Source: Gammaproteobacteria bacterium HGW-Gammaproteobacteria-11 (GTDB lineage Bacteria; Pseudomonadota; Gammaproteobacteria; Pseudomonadales; Pseudomonadaceae). Taken from it: a stretch of DNA of 64,000 nucleotides. The notes below the pieces were generated by a model. It was not told where the DNA came from, made no database searches, and saw nothing but the letters and a program-made list of their open reading frames with translations. The number at the start of each line of letters is the position of its first letter. Position 1 is the first letter of the stretch. Both the position numbers and the translations under genes were made by a program. Location of the stretch: the NCBI GenBank assembly GCA_002840055.1, contig PGZJ01000001.1, positions 186,001 to 250,000 of the forward strand, written 5' to 3'. Positions 1 through 10,242 of this stretch are shown piece after piece.

Positions 1-1018
<1,018 letters not shown>

Positions 1019-1040
1019 TTATTGCCATATAGGGATAATC

Positions 1041-1934
1041 ATGGGCGAATGGGAAGGCATAGACGAATTTGTTGCTGTCGCGGAACTGGGCCACTTCAGC
1101 GCTGCCGCACTGCGCCTGAAGCTGTCCTCATCGCATGTCAGCCGGCAAATCGCCCGACTGGAGGAACGCCTGCAAACTCGTCTCTTCTACCGCAGCACTC
1201 GGCGTGTCAGCCTGACCGAAGCCGGTCAGACCTTCCTGCAACACTGTCAGCGCCTTATCGACGCCCGCGACGAGGCGCTTCAGGCCATCACTGATCTGGG
1301 GGGCGAACCCAAAGGCTTGCTGCGCATGACCTGCGCAGTGGCCTATGGTGAAGGCTTTGTCATGCCGCTGATCAACGATTTCATGCAACAACATCCGCAG
1401 TTGCGCGTCGAGATGACCCTGACCAATCAGACCCTGGATCTGCTGCACGGCAGTTATGATCTGGCCATTCGACTTGGACGACTGCAGGATTCCAGCCTGA
1501 TTGCCACTCGGCTGGCACCCCGGCACATGTACCTGTGTGCCGCACCCGAGTATCTGCAGCGCAAGGGTGCACCACACAGCCTGTCAGAGCTACCAAGACA
1601 CAACTGCCTGATCGGCAGTAGCGACACCTGGACCTTTCAGCAGGACGGCCGCGAAATACCCATCCGCATAACCGGCAACTGGCGCTGCAACAGCGGTCAA
1701 GCCGTACTCGATGCCGCGTTGCGCGGCTTCGGCCTATGCCAGCTACCCGATTACTACGTGCATGAACACCTGCGCTCCGGCGCCCTGTGCGCATTGCTCA
1801 ACCAGCATCAGCCACCGCACACCGCAGTCTGGGCGCTCTACCCGCAGCAGCGGCACCTGTCACCCAAGGTGCGGCAACTGGTAGATCACCTGAAAGCCGG
1901 CTTGGCAAAGCGTCCTGAGTATCAGGCGGACTGA
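1041..1934 (+). CDS. LysR-family transcriptional regulator
   Basis: 297 residues, normal length for LysR. The N-terminal winged helix-turn-helix (residues about 3-62, with the typical FSAAALRLKLSSSHVSRQIA stretch) is followed by a periplasmic-binding-like effector domain (about 90-290). It is transcribed away from frmA, so regulation of formaldehyde oxidation is the simplest inference, but the effector is unknown. It resembles the single-domain LysR regulators often found beside dehydrogenase genes in pseudomonads. The start at 1041 (MGEWEGIDEF) puts the HTH at the normal distance from the N-terminus. Confidence 0.88.
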   Translation: MGEWEGIDEFVAVAELGHFSAAALRLKLSSSHVSRQIARLEERLQTRLFYRSTRRVSLTEAGQTFLQHCQRLIDARDEALQAITDLGGEPKGLLRMTCAVAYGEGFVMPLINDFMQQHPQLRVEMTLTNQTLDLLHGSYDLAIRLGRLQDSSLIATRLAPRHMYLCAAPEYLQRKGAPHSLSELPRHNCLIGSSDTWTFQQDGREIPIRITGNWRCNSGQAVLDAALRGFGLCQLPDYYVHEHLRSGALCALLNQHQPPHTAVWALYPQQRHLSPKVRQLVDHLKAGLAKRPEYQAD

Positions 1935-2141
1935 GCATTAAGCGGGTGCGGCGCAGGCTCAACTCAAACCGCCTTTGCAGACGGCCATTCGTCCTCAGGC
2001 AGGGTATATTTTATGCCCCGCTTCCCGATCCCTGGGACGCTGTATCGCTGGCTGGAATAGCCGACAATTCGCTGAATGATTGACGCTGTATATCGACAGC
2101 CCAGCCGGCTAGGCTGAGAGCTATCCATCAGGAGTCAGCCC

Positions 2142-2825
2142 ATGCCCTTTGTCAAACCCTTCTTCGATGTTGGACTGTTCAGCAATCAGGCCGAGCAGCA
2201 GTTGCAGTTCTGGGCCGAGCAGGTTGGGCTGGTTTTTGATCACACGCTCAAACTCGGCGGCGGTGTACTGCAACACCGTTTTCAGGCCGATGCAGCAGTG
2301 ATGAAAGTCAATGTCGCACGTGAGCCCTTGGCAACGGCCGGCCAGGGCCCGCTCCAGCATCTACTGGTCGCCTGCCCTGGCTGCGTCAGCATCGAGACAC
2401 TGCAGGACCCGGACGGTAACCGCATCAGCCGGGTACCACCGGGTTACCAGGGTGTACAGGGACTGGCCGTGGAGCTACAGGTAGCCGACCTGGCCGCCAG
2501 CACCGCGTTCTATCAGCAGGTGCTGGGATTGCAACTTGAGTTACCTGGTGTGCTGACCTGTGGCCAGGGTCTGATCTTTCTGCGCCAAGGTGAAACAGTC
2601 AGCGCTACCACCCATACAGAACTGGCCGCCGTTGGCCTGCGCTATCTGACCCTGCAAGTCGAGGATTGCGACACCGCCTACCAGCACGCCATTGCCTGCG
2701 GGGCACATTCCGGACGGGCGCCAGTGACACTTGGCAGTACTGCCAGGATTGCCTTTGTGATTGACCCTGATGGTCTGTGGATTGAATTGTCGGAGCGCGC
2801 ATCATTGACCGGCAAAGCTGTATAG
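2142..2825 (+). CDS. VOC (glyoxalase/bleomycin-resistance fold) family protein
   Basis: 227 residues containing two vicinal-oxygen-chelate modules. The second (about residues 108-220) is clearest, with VADLAASTAFYQQVLGLQL and the closing FVIDPDGLWIELSE strand. ATG at 2142 is preceded by CAGGAG at 2129-2134. VOC proteins act on many small substrates as lyases, dioxygenases, isomerases or binding proteins, and nothing here identifies the substrate. It stands alone on the plus strand, with 207 bp of apparently empty DNA upstream and a short gap to the next gene. Confidence 0.75.
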   Translation: MPFVKPFFDVGLFSNQAEQQLQFWAEQVGLVFDHTLKLGGGVLQHRFQADAAVMKVNVAREPLATAGQGPLQHLLVACPGCVSIETLQDPDGNRISRVPPGYQGVQGLAVELQVADLAASTAFYQQVLGLQLELPGVLTCGQGLIFLRQGETVSATTHTELAAVGLRYLTLQVEDCDTAYQHAIACGAHSGRAPVTLGSTARIAFVIDPDGLWIELSERASLTGKAV

Positions 2826-2867
2826 ACTGTCTATAATGACCGGCAGAACAATCAGGAGCAGGATGGC

Positions 2868-3632
2868 ATGGTGGCCAGTTATAGATCAGCACTGTTGGCA
2901 TTTGGATTATTGATTTGCGCTGCGGGGGTTCAGGCACAGCATCTCAAATTGGTCACGGGTGAAGACTATCCCCCCTTTGCCGGTAATGATCTGGCCGATG
3001 GCGGCAGTCTGGCACGACTGGTCAGTGTTGCGCTGCAGGACGCCGGGCATACCAGCGAGATTGCCTTCAAGCCCTGGTCACGCGGCTATGAAGAAACACT
3101 GTCATTGGCCTTTGATGCCACCTTCCCTTACCAGATAACCCCTGATCGCGAGGCGGACTTCCTGTTTTCAGCGCCATTATACGAAGTAAGATCACGCTTC
3201 TACGTCCTGCAAGACAGTGCCCTGCACAGCGGTGAGCGAGATGAGTTACGCAATGCCGTTATCTGTCTGCCGATTGGCTATGCCCTCAATGGCTGGGTCG
3301 CCCAGCACAGCCAGGAAGCCAATCTGGTTCGCCCCCGCAACATGGATCAATGCCACGAAATGCTCATACGTGGCCGCGTGGATGCCTTGATCAGCAATGC
3401 TGAGGGTGTCGCTTTCCAACTGTTCATGCGTCAGGAAGAAAACAGCCTGCTGCGCCCCCTGCCCCATAGCCTGGCCAATAGCAGCCTGCATCTGATCATC
3501 TCCCGGCAGCACCCGCAGGCATCACAGATACTGACGCGTTTCAATAACAGCCTCACTGCGTTGCGCGATAGCGGACGCCTGTTGCAAATTGTGGCAGAGC
3601 CCGTTGCAATAATCCCCGCCCAGACACCCTGA
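2868..3632 (+). CDS. Periplasmic substrate-binding protein of the amino-acid ABC type (SBP_bac_3-like)
   Basis: 254 residues with a cleavable signal peptide (hydrophobic residues 6-22, cut near VQA-Q), followed by a type-II periplasmic-binding fold. The opening KLVTGEDYPPFAG is typical of the amino-acid-binding family. No permease or ATPase lies next to it, so it may be an orphan solute sensor, like many such proteins in Pseudomonas, rather than part of a transporter. A TATAAT-like hexamer lies at 2832-2837, upstream of the ATG, but without a well-spaced -35. Ligand unknown. Confidence 0.75.
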   Translation: MVASYRSALLAFGLLICAAGVQAQHLKLVTGEDYPPFAGNDLADGGSLARLVSVALQDAGHTSEIAFKPWSRGYEETLSLAFDATFPYQITPDREADFLFSAPLYEVRSRFYVLQDSALHSGERDELRNAVICLPIGYALNGWVAQHSQEANLVRPRNMDQCHEMLIRGRVDALISNAEGVAFQLFMRQEENSLLRPLPHSLANSSLHLIISRQHPQASQILTRFNNSLTALRDSGRLLQIVAEPVAIIPAQTP

Positions 3633-3717
3633 TTTACAGTTTCTTTACTTTTACAGCCTATGGATTGACAGTGCGACCCGTACACTAGAGCGCTGAATCA
3701 GCCTCTGGATTGAGCCA

Positions 3718-4872
3718 ATGCCTGTCAGTCACACCCCCCGCAAGGGACGCATTCTATTTATCGCAATCAGTCTATTGATTGCCGGCGCAGCCGGCTGGAC
3801 GCTGCTGGGCAATAACTCAAGTGCACCGGAGTTCAATACGGCGGACGTCATTCGTGGTGATATTGAAGACAGCATTACCGCGCTGGGCACACTGGAGCCC
3901 TTGAACTACGTGGATGTCGGCACCCAGGTATCTGGGCAGTTGAAAGTATTGCATGTGGAGCTTGGCGATCAGGTTGAAGCCGGCCAACTGTTGGCGGAAA
4001 TAGACCCTACCCTGTATCTGGCACAGGTAGAAGCCAGTACCGCTCAGCTGGCCAACCAGCAGGCGCAGCTCAAGGATCGCGAAGCACAATATGATCTGGC
4101 CCGCCTGCAGGCGCAACGCCAGCGCAACCTGTTTGCCGAGGATGCCACCAGCCGCGAATCTCTGGAAACCGCAGAGGCCACACTGCGTTCGGCGGCAGCC
4201 CAGGTCGATGTATTGAAAGCTCAGATTCGTCAGACCGAGTCGGCACTCAAGGGTGACCAGGCTGACCTCAATTACACCCGTATCTATGCACCAATGGACG
4301 GCACCATAGTCCAGCAACTGGCCAATCAGGGCCAGACCCTGAATGCCAACCAGACAGCACCCATCGTGGTACAGATCGCCGACCTCTCGACCATGCGCGT
4401 GCGCACCCAGGTCTCCGAAGCGGATATCAGCAAACTGCAGGTCGGCATGCCCGCCTACTTTTCCACCCTCGGCCAGCCCCAGCGTCGCTGGGAAGGCGAG
4501 TTACGGCAGATACTGCCAACACCCGAGGTGATCAACAATGTAGTGCTGTTCAATGCGCTGTTTGACGTACCCAATCCCGATGGTGAGCTCTTGCCACAGA
4601 TGAGCGCCCAGGTCTTTTTCATCAATGCCTCAGCCGAAGATGTTTTGCTTATCCCCGCTGCGGCCCTGCGCTCGCAGGGCAGTGGAGAACAGGAAATCCA
4701 GGTTCTGGATGCGCAGAATCGGGTACAAACCCGACAGGTGCGCATCGGCGTACGCAACCGGGTCATGGCCGAGGTGCTTGAGGGCCTTGAGCAGGGAGAA
4801 AGGGTCATTACCGGACAGGTATCATCAACCCAGAACGGCAGCACAACCGAGCGCCCAAGGCGGTTCATGTGA
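3718..4872 (+). CDS. macA: MacA-type periplasmic adaptor of a tripartite ABC exporter
   Basis: 384 residues. An N-terminal membrane anchor (about 11-29) is followed by lipoyl/barrel-sandwich half-motifs ([25 protein letters not shown]), a long Gln/Ala-rich alpha-helical hairpin (about 100-190), and the second half ([23 protein letters not shown]) leading into beta-barrel and membrane-proximal domains. This is the order in MacA/HlyD adaptors, which bridge the inner-membrane ABC protein to a TolC-like duct. The gene overlaps macB by 4 bp, and macB runs into the outer-membrane factor, so all three parts of one pump are encoded together. In pseudomonads such operons include PvdRT-OpmQ; the substrate here is not shown. 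Confidence 0.9.
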   Translation: MPVSHTPRKGRILFIAISLLIAGAAGWTLLGNNSSAPEFNTADVIRGDIEDSITALGTLEPLNYVDVGTQVSGQLKVLHVELGDQVEAGQLLAEIDPTLYLAQVEASTAQLANQQAQLKDREAQYDLARLQAQRQRNLFAEDATSRESLETAEATLRSAAAQVDVLKAQIRQTESALKGDQADLNYTRIYAPMDGTIVQQLANQGQTLNANQTAPIVVQIADLSTMRVRTQVSEADISKLQVGMPAYFSTLGQPQRRWEGELRQILPTPEVINNVVLFNALFDVPNPDGELLPQMSAQVFFINASAEDVLLIPAAALRSQGSGEQEIQVLDAQNRVQTRQVRIGVRNRVMAEVLEGLEQGERVITGQVSSTQNGSTTERPRRFM

Positions 4873-6824
4873 GCCAGCCCATGCCGCTGATCCGTCTGCG
4901 AGGCATTGGTAAAACCTTTCAGAACGGTGAAATTGCCACCACAGTGCTGCATGAGGTAGCCCTGGATATTCAAGCCGGTGAGTTTGTCGCCATCATGGGT
5001 GCCTCCGGCTCAGGCAAATCAACCCTGATGAACATTCTCGGCTGTCTTGACCGACCAAGCACCGGTGAATACCTGTTCGACGGCCAGAATATTGCCGACT
5101 TCGACAAGGACGCCTTGGCCAGCCTGCGCCGCAGCGCCTTTGGTTTCATCTTTCAAAGCTACAACCTGATTGGCTCAGCCAGCGCGCTGGAGAACGTCGA
5201 AGTCCCGGCGATTTATGCCGGCCTACCCCGTGAACAGCGGCATCAGCGTGCCGAACAACTGCTTAACGACCTTGGACTCGGCGAACGCCTGAACAACCGC
5301 CCCAGCCAATTGTCGGGCGGCCAGCAACAGCGGGTTTCGATTGCCAGGGCCTTGATGAACGACGCCCGCATTATCCTCGCCGATGAGCCCACGGGGGCAC
5401 TCGACAGCCAGAGCGGACAGGATGTGCTGGGCCTGCTGAAACAACTGCATGCCCGTGGCAAGACCGTCATTGTGATTACCCACGACCGCGATGTTGCCGC
5501 CCAGGCCGAACGCCAGATCGAGATTCGTGACGGCCGCATTCTGCATGACAGCGGCGCAGCCAAGCCGTTACCACAGACTGAGCCTGCAGCACTGGGCACA
5601 ACCACAGAGCACGCCGGAAGTGTATTCTTCAGCGATGCCGCAGAGGCTGTACGCATGGCCATCAGGGCCCTGCGCGCCAATCTGTTTCGTACGGTGCTGA
5701 CGCTGCTCGGCATTGTTATCGGCGTCGCCTCGGTGGTGGTCATGCTGGCAGTCGGCAACGGTGCGCGCCAGGAAGTGGTCGACCGCATCAGTTCGATGGG
5801 CACCCATCTATTGCTGGTGCGTCCCGGCGCACCCAACACCCGGCGCTCCCTGGACGGCTCAACCAACACCCTGGTGCCCAGCGATGCGGCACTCGCAGCG
5901 CAGATCGACAATGTCAGGGTTGCCGTTCCGGAGATGAATGGCCGGGTGACCGTGCGCAGTGGCAATACCGACTACCAGACGCAAGTGACCGCCACCAGCG
6001 CCGATCTGCCGCTGGCCCGGGACTGGGAGGTGGGCAACGGCGTATTCATTGATGACAACGATGACCAGCGTTATGCCGCCGTAACCGTGCTGGGCAGCAC
6101 GGTAGCGAGCAACCTGTTTGGCAAGGCTGATCCTCTGGGTGAGTACATACTGATCAACAATGTGCCCTTTCAGGTTATTGGTGTCATGGCGGAAAAGGGT
6201 GCAGCGCCCTGGGGTGGCGATCAGGATGATGTGGTCTTTGTGCCGTTGAATACCGGCAGCCTGAGACTGATTGGCCAGCGGCATCTAAACTCGGTGACCA
6301 TTCTGATCGAGGATCTGAGCCAGGCCGAACTGACCCAGGAAGCAGTTCGACAAGCCCTGCTGCAGGCGCATGCCGGCGTCGAGGATTTTCAGATTCGCAA
6401 CATGGCCTCGTTGCTGGAGAATGTAGCGGAAACGCAGAACACCTTTACCGTACTACTGGGCTCAATTGCCGCCATATCACTGCTGGTCGGCGGCATTGGC
6501 GTGATGAACATCATGTTGGTCAACGTGACTGAGCGAACCCGGGAAATTGGCATCCGTGTCGCGACTGGCGCGCGGACCCGCAACATACTCCAGCAGTTCA
6601 TTGTCGAAGCCCTGGTGGTCTCGGCCATCGGCGGTGCTCTTGGCGTCATCATTGGCCTGGCCTTTGCCGGCGGACTGCAGTTTCTGGGCACGGCCATCGA
6701 GTTCACAACCGGCCCGGTGGTGCTGGCCTTCGGTTGCGCCTTTGCCACCGGCCTGATTTTCGGTTACATGCCGGCGCACAAGGCCGCGCATCTTGATCCA
6801 GTGGTGGCTCTCAGTGCTGACTAA
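4869..6824 (+). CDS. macB: MacB-type ABC exporter: ATPase fused to FtsX-like permease
   Basis: 651 residues. The N-terminal ABC domain has Walker [10 protein letters not shown], signature LSGGQQQR, Walker [12 protein letters not shown] and the switch histidine ITHD. It is followed by one transmembrane helix (about 275-295), a large periplasmic MacB_PCD domain, and three C-terminal helices of the FtsX fold ([23 protein letters not shown] is diagnostic). MacB is a mechanotransmitting exporter that moves periplasmic substrates through a TolC-like duct. The GTG at 4869 overlaps the macA stop and has AAGG 8 nt upstream. An ATG at 4881 is possible but has no ribosome site. Confidence 0.93.
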   Translation: MSQPMPLIRLRGIGKTFQNGEIATTVLHEVALDIQAGEFVAIMGASGSGKSTLMNILGCLDRPSTGEYLFDGQNIADFDKDALASLRRSAFGFIFQSYNLIGSASALENVEVPAIYAGLPREQRHQRAEQLLNDLGLGERLNNRPSQLSGGQQQRVSIARALMNDARIILADEPTGALDSQSGQDVLGLLKQLHARGKTVIVITHDRDVAAQAERQIEIRDGRILHDSGAAKPLPQTEPAALGTTTEHAGSVFFSDAAEAVRMAIRALRANLFRTVLTLLGIVIGVASVVVMLAVGNGARQEVVDRISSMGTHLLLVRPGAPNTRRSLDGSTNTLVPSDAALAAQIDNVRVAVPEMNGRVTVRSGNTDYQTQVTATSADLPLARDWEVGNGVFIDDNDDQRYAAVTVLGSTVASNLFGKADPLGEYILINNVPFQVIGVMAEKGAAPWGGDQDDVVFVPLNTGSLRLIGQRHLNSVTILIEDLSQAELTQEAVRQALLQAHAGVEDFQIRNMASLLENVAETQNTFTVLLGSIAAISLLVGGIGVMNIMLVNVTERTREIGIRVATGARTRNILQQFIVEALVVSAIGGALGVIIGLAFAGGLQFLGTAIEFTTGPVVLAFGCAFATGLIFGYMPAHKAAHLDPVVALSAD

Positions 6825-8190
6825 CAAACCGCTTTTGCTGCTGCTTGGCAACCTTGTACTCGCCGGCTGCAGTCTCAATACGCCCATGCCTCAGGCTGAT
6901 CTGGCACTGCCGCAGACGTGGAATACCGCCTCTGCTGAAAACCACTGGCCGGCTTCGAACTGGTGGCAGCACTACCAGAGCCAGACGCTTGACAGCCTGC
7001 TGGATCAAGCGCGTCGCGATAACCTTGACCTGGCTACCGCCTCAAGCCGCCTGCTTCAGGCCGATGCACAACTGGCTCAAGCCGGTGCTGGTCTGCTGCC
7101 CCAGGTGCAGGCCAGTCTCGGCGCTGACCGCGCCGGCAGTGCTGGCAACAGCCCCGGGAGCCGTTTCAGCGCGGGCTTGAGCACCGCCTACGAGATCGAC
7201 TTCTGGGGACGTAACCGTGCCGTACGTGATGCCGCCCGGGCCAGCTATCAAGCCACCGCCTACGACCGTGAGACACTGGCCATCAGTCTGGATACGGCAG
7301 TTATCGGCAACTGGCTGCAACTGCTGGAAAATGCCGGTCGCGTGACACTGGCAAGGGACAGTCTGGCCAGTGCCGAACGGGTGCAGCAGCTGGTTGAAGT
7401 GCGCTATCGCTATGGTGCAGCAGACCGACTGGAATTGAGCCAGCAAAATACCCTGGTCGCTCAACTGCGTGCCGGCCTGCCTGCACTCGAGCAACAGCAG
7501 CGACAACTGCGCACCAGCCTGGCTCTTCTGCTGGGACAAGGACCGGACTTCGAGCTACCCGAACTGGAGCAGCTCAGCACCATCAGCATTCCACAACCCA
7601 GTGCAGGGATACCCTCAGAGCTATTGACGCGCCGGCCGGATATTCTCGCCAGCGAAGCCCGCCTGATCGCGGCAAATGCTGACCTGACAGCCGCACGCGC
7701 GGCACTCTTGCCGTCAATCCAGTTGACCGGTCAGCTTGGCGGCCAAAGCACCGACCTGAGCAGCCTGTTGAGCAATCCGAGCACGGCCTGGAGTCTGGCC
7801 GCTGGTCTTACACAACCGATCTTTCAGGGCGGCCGCCTGCGCGCCCAGGTGTCGCTCTCGGGCGCCCGGCAGGAGGAATTGCTGATTGACTACCGGCGAA
7901 CGGTACTCAACGCGCTCGGTGAGGTGGATAACGCGCTGGATGCTGTCAACCGTGCGGGCGAGCGCTACCGCTTCCTGGAGCAGGTCGAGCAACAGGCCGA
8001 GCTGGCCTTCAACCTGGCAGAAACGCGCTACCGTGCAGGGGCCATTACCCTGCAAACTCTGCTGGATACGCAACGAACCTGGTACCAGAGTCAGGACAAC
8101 CTGATCCAGCAGCGCAGCACCTGGCTGTTGAGCACCCTGGATCTGTATCGCGCTCTGGGCGGCGGCTGGCAGATCGACGGAGTGGTTTAA
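6814..8190 (+). CDS. Outer-membrane factor lipoprotein (NodT/OprM/TolC family)
   Basis: Outer-membrane efflux lipoprotein with two OEP repeats (coiled-coil segments around residues 50-210 and 255-440) and the family signature [16 protein letters not shown] chose GTG 6814 because it gives an ideal lipoprotein signal peptide (hydrophobic stretch ending LAGC, with lipidated Cys). A TTG at 6793 would extend the protein by 7 residues. Either start overlaps the end of macB, showing translational coupling. It completes the MacA-MacB-OMF pump as the channel across the outer membrane, similar in role to OpmQ or TolC. Confidence 0.88.
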   Translation: MLTNKPLLLLLGNLVLAGCSLNTPMPQADLALPQTWNTASAENHWPASNWWQHYQSQTLDSLLDQARRDNLDLATASSRLLQADAQLAQAGAGLLPQVQASLGADRAGSAGNSPGSRFSAGLSTAYEIDFWGRNRAVRDAARASYQATAYDRETLAISLDTAVIGNWLQLLENAGRVTLARDSLASAERVQQLVEVRYRYGAADRLELSQQNTLVAQLRAGLPALEQQQRQLRTSLALLLGQGPDFELPELEQLSTISIPQPSAGIPSELLTRRPDILASEARLIAANADLTAARAALLPSIQLTGQLGGQSTDLSSLLSNPSTAWSLAAGLTQPIFQGGRLRAQVSLSGARQEELLIDYRRTVLNALGEVDNALDAVNRAGERYRFLEQVEQQAELAFNLAETRYRAGAITLQTLLDTQRTWYQSQDNLIQQRSTWLLSTLDLYRALGGGWQIDGVV

Positions 8191-8247
8191 AGCGCCTTGG
8201 CACTGGGGTAAGCTGCAAGCCTGTTGATTCTGCGCAAGGAACCCTGA

Positions 8248-8694
8248 GTGCCCACGGAAATACGACTGACGACCCTGCTTGACCGCCAATACTGCCAGCA
8301 CCCCAATCCACTGGTCAGCCTCAAGGCGCAGTTGAGCGTGCTGGACGAACTGGCCCGCAGCCTGGGTGTCAGCAAGCTCAGTCAGTTTGTAGATATCTCG
8401 CAATTGGAGCTGCAGGAAGCTGAGCGCCTGCTGCGCGAAGAGGGCCATGTTGATAGTCCCGAGCTGGCTGGCAGCGAACCGCCGCCTCTGGACATCGAAG
8501 ATCGCGTCTGGTTTCCGGCAGCCCTGGGCATGGCCACACTGGAAGCGCTGTCACAGCATATTCAACGCGGCAGCAGCCAGAAGCTGGATCAGAAGAGCCT
8601 GCCAGCCGTCCTCGACGAACTGGCTTTTTGCTGCACTGTCCTGGCTGAGCTGGAAAGCGAAGGCGGTCAGTTCAACCTGGCGCTGTCAGACTGA
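8248..8694 (+). CDS. Conserved hypothetical protein, 148 aa
   Basis: Acidic, mostly helical protein without signal peptide or membrane segment. The GTG start has AAGGA at 8236-8240. The region RVWFPAALGMATLEALSQHI looks like a structured helical core. It follows the exporter operon by 57 bp on the same strand and converges with the acyltransferase gene, overlapping it by 9 bp. I do not recognise the family and propose no function. Confidence 0.65.
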   Translation: MPTEIRLTTLLDRQYCQHPNPLVSLKAQLSVLDELARSLGVSKLSQFVDISQLELQEAERLLREEGHVDSPELAGSEPPPLDIEDRVWFPAALGMATLEALSQHIQRGSSQKLDQKSLPAVLDELAFCCTVLAELESEGGQFNLALSD

Positions 8695-9513
8695 TTCGGT
8701 TTTCGGCTGTGGCGCCTCAGTCTGACTACCTGTATTGCCTGCATCTGGCTGCGCAGTCTGTTCAGGCGGCTCGCCGAGCAAGTCCAGGATTGCCGAACGC
8801 GTCAGCTGCATCAGTTCCGGCAAGGCTTCCAGAGCAAAACCGCTGGCATCAATCGGCTCACCAATATGCACGGCTACCTGTTGACCAAGATTGAACTGCC
8901 AGGTTCTGGCCGGCAGAACCTCAGCGATACCCCGTATGGCCACCGGTACGATGATTGCCTCGGTATCCAGCGCCAGATGAAAGCAACCGCGCTTGAAGGG
9001 CAGCAGCTTGCCGCTCGGCGATCGCGTGCCCTCCGGCGCAGCCCACAGTACTATTCCGGACTCCATCATGGCCTTGGCCCGGTTAAGGTCAGCGATGGCC
9101 TGGTCACGATTGTGCCGGTTGATCGAGGGAAACTCGGCGGCCCGCATGGCTGCACCAAGAAAGGGAATACGATACAACTCGGATTTTGCCAGCATGCGGA
9201 TCGAACCGGGCATGGCGACGAAGCTGACGGGAATGTCATAGTGACTGGCGTGGGTACAGAGGATCATGTAGCGCCGGCCGTTATTGAAGTCCGGACACTG
9301 TCCCACGACGGACAGCTGCATTCTGATCAGGCGCAACAACCAGGCGGACCACGAACGGGTGTAGCGGTCAACCCGAGGGCGATCAAGCCGCCCCAGGACT
9401 GCGCGCCAGATCACATCAAGGCAGTACACAAGCGTGACCAGCGAAGAGCCACATACCACACCCAAGCGGCGCGCCCAGGTGGCAGTTTCATTGATCGGGT
9501 GCAAGGCGCGCAT
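8686..9513 (-). CDS. 1-acyl-sn-glycerol-3-phosphate acyltransferase (PlsC family)
   Basis: Contains the acyltransferase catalytic motif HASHYD (H-X4-D) and the phosphate-binding motif EGTRSPSG, after an N-terminal membrane segment (LGVVCGSSLVTLVYCLDVIW). PlsC enzymes transfer an acyl chain from acyl-ACP or acyl-CoA to lysophosphatidate at the inner membrane. The frame is open to 9627, but ATG at 9513 (MRALHPIN) is preferred: it has AGGA at correct spacing, and the longer form would abut the divergent BLUF gene. The low-complexity Gln/Pro/Thr tail after the catalytic domain is unusual for housekeeping PlsC, so this may be a secondary paralogue. Confidence 0.85.
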   Translation of the reverse strand: MRALHPINETATWARRLGVVCGSSLVTLVYCLDVIWRAVLGRLDRPRVDRYTRSWSAWLLRLIRMQLSVVGQCPDFNNGRRYMILCTHASHYDIPVSFVAMPGSIRMLAKSELYRIPFLGAAMRAAEFPSINRHNRDQAIADLNRAKAMMESGIVLWAAPEGTRSPSGKLLPFKRGCFHLALDTEAIIVPVAIRGIAEVLPARTWQFNLGQQVAVHIGEPIDASGFALEALPELMQLTRSAILDLLGEPPEQTAQPDAGNTGSQTEAPQPKTESV

Positions 9514-9627
9514 GGTTATTATCCTGAATGTCTCTGCGGACGTTTCTTGAAATATAAAGGTTGCCATTTTAACGTCATAAAAGCCTATTCTGCACAGACT
9601 AAAACCAGGGATCCTTCGGGTTAACAC

Positions 9628-10242
9628 ATGACTGACCTTATCCGCATCGTCTATATCAGCCGCGCCACCTTTCCGGTATCAAAATCCATGGATGGCGTTG
9701 AGCCCAATGTCGCTCGCATTCTGGCAACATCACGTACCAATAACCGCAAAAACGGCCTGGTAGGCATGCTTTATTACGGAGATGGTTGCTTCTTTCAGTG
9801 CCTGGAAGGTGAGACAAGCAAGGTACAGGCACTCTACAAGACCCTGCTCAAGGACCCACGCCACAAGGACCTGAAAATCCTCGCCAGCGAATCGATCAAG
9901 CGTCTGTCATTCCCTGACTGGTCAATGAAATACGTGCCGGTCGATGAACACATGCAAAAACTGCTGATCGAACACGGCTTTGACAAATTCGACCCTTACC
10001 GCTTTGACCATCACCTGGTCGAGCGTGTCATGCAATTGCTGCAGGGCGTTCCTGACCCGACCATACCCGTCACTGAAAGCCGCGCCTCGGCACCGGCTCG
10101 CACGGTACTGGATACCACCCCGGCTCGCGCCGACGATACTGCCTCGGAGAAGGCTTGCTCATCACGCCTGTGCCTGGTTATCAGCTGTGCCGCGTTGATG
10201 GTCAGCCTGATTTCCCTGGCGCTGGTTCTGACCCGGACCTGA
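9628..10242 (+). CDS. BLUF-domain blue-light sensor with C-terminal membrane helix
   Basis: 204 residues. The first ~100 form a BLUF domain with the expected flavin-contacting residues: Tyr9 (IVYISR), Asn42 (KNGLVGMLYY) and Gln57 (CFFQCLEGE), plus the PDWSMKYV segment. BLUF domains bind FAD and signal blue light through a hydrogen-bond switch. After a linker, residues ~178-201 form one hydrophobic helix, so the sensor is probably tethered to the inner membrane, unlike short soluble BLUF proteins. Its 3' end overlaps the convergent HD-GYP gene by 41 bp. No output domain is fused; the partner is unknown. Confidence 0.9.
   Translation: MTDLIRIVYISRATFPVSKSMDGVEPNVARILATSRTNNRKNGLVGMLYYGDGCFFQCLEGETSKVQALYKTLLKDPRHKDLKILASESIKRLSFPDWSMKYVPVDEHMQKLLIEHGFDKFDPYRFDHHLVERVMQLLQGVPDPTIPVTESRASAPARTVLDTTPARADDTASEKACSSRLCLVISCAALMVSLISLALVLTRT

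Noticed and set aside
9514-9627. Longer acyltransferase start at 9627
   Set aside because: ATG 9513 has AGGA at correct spacing; the extra residues are not typical of PlsC.
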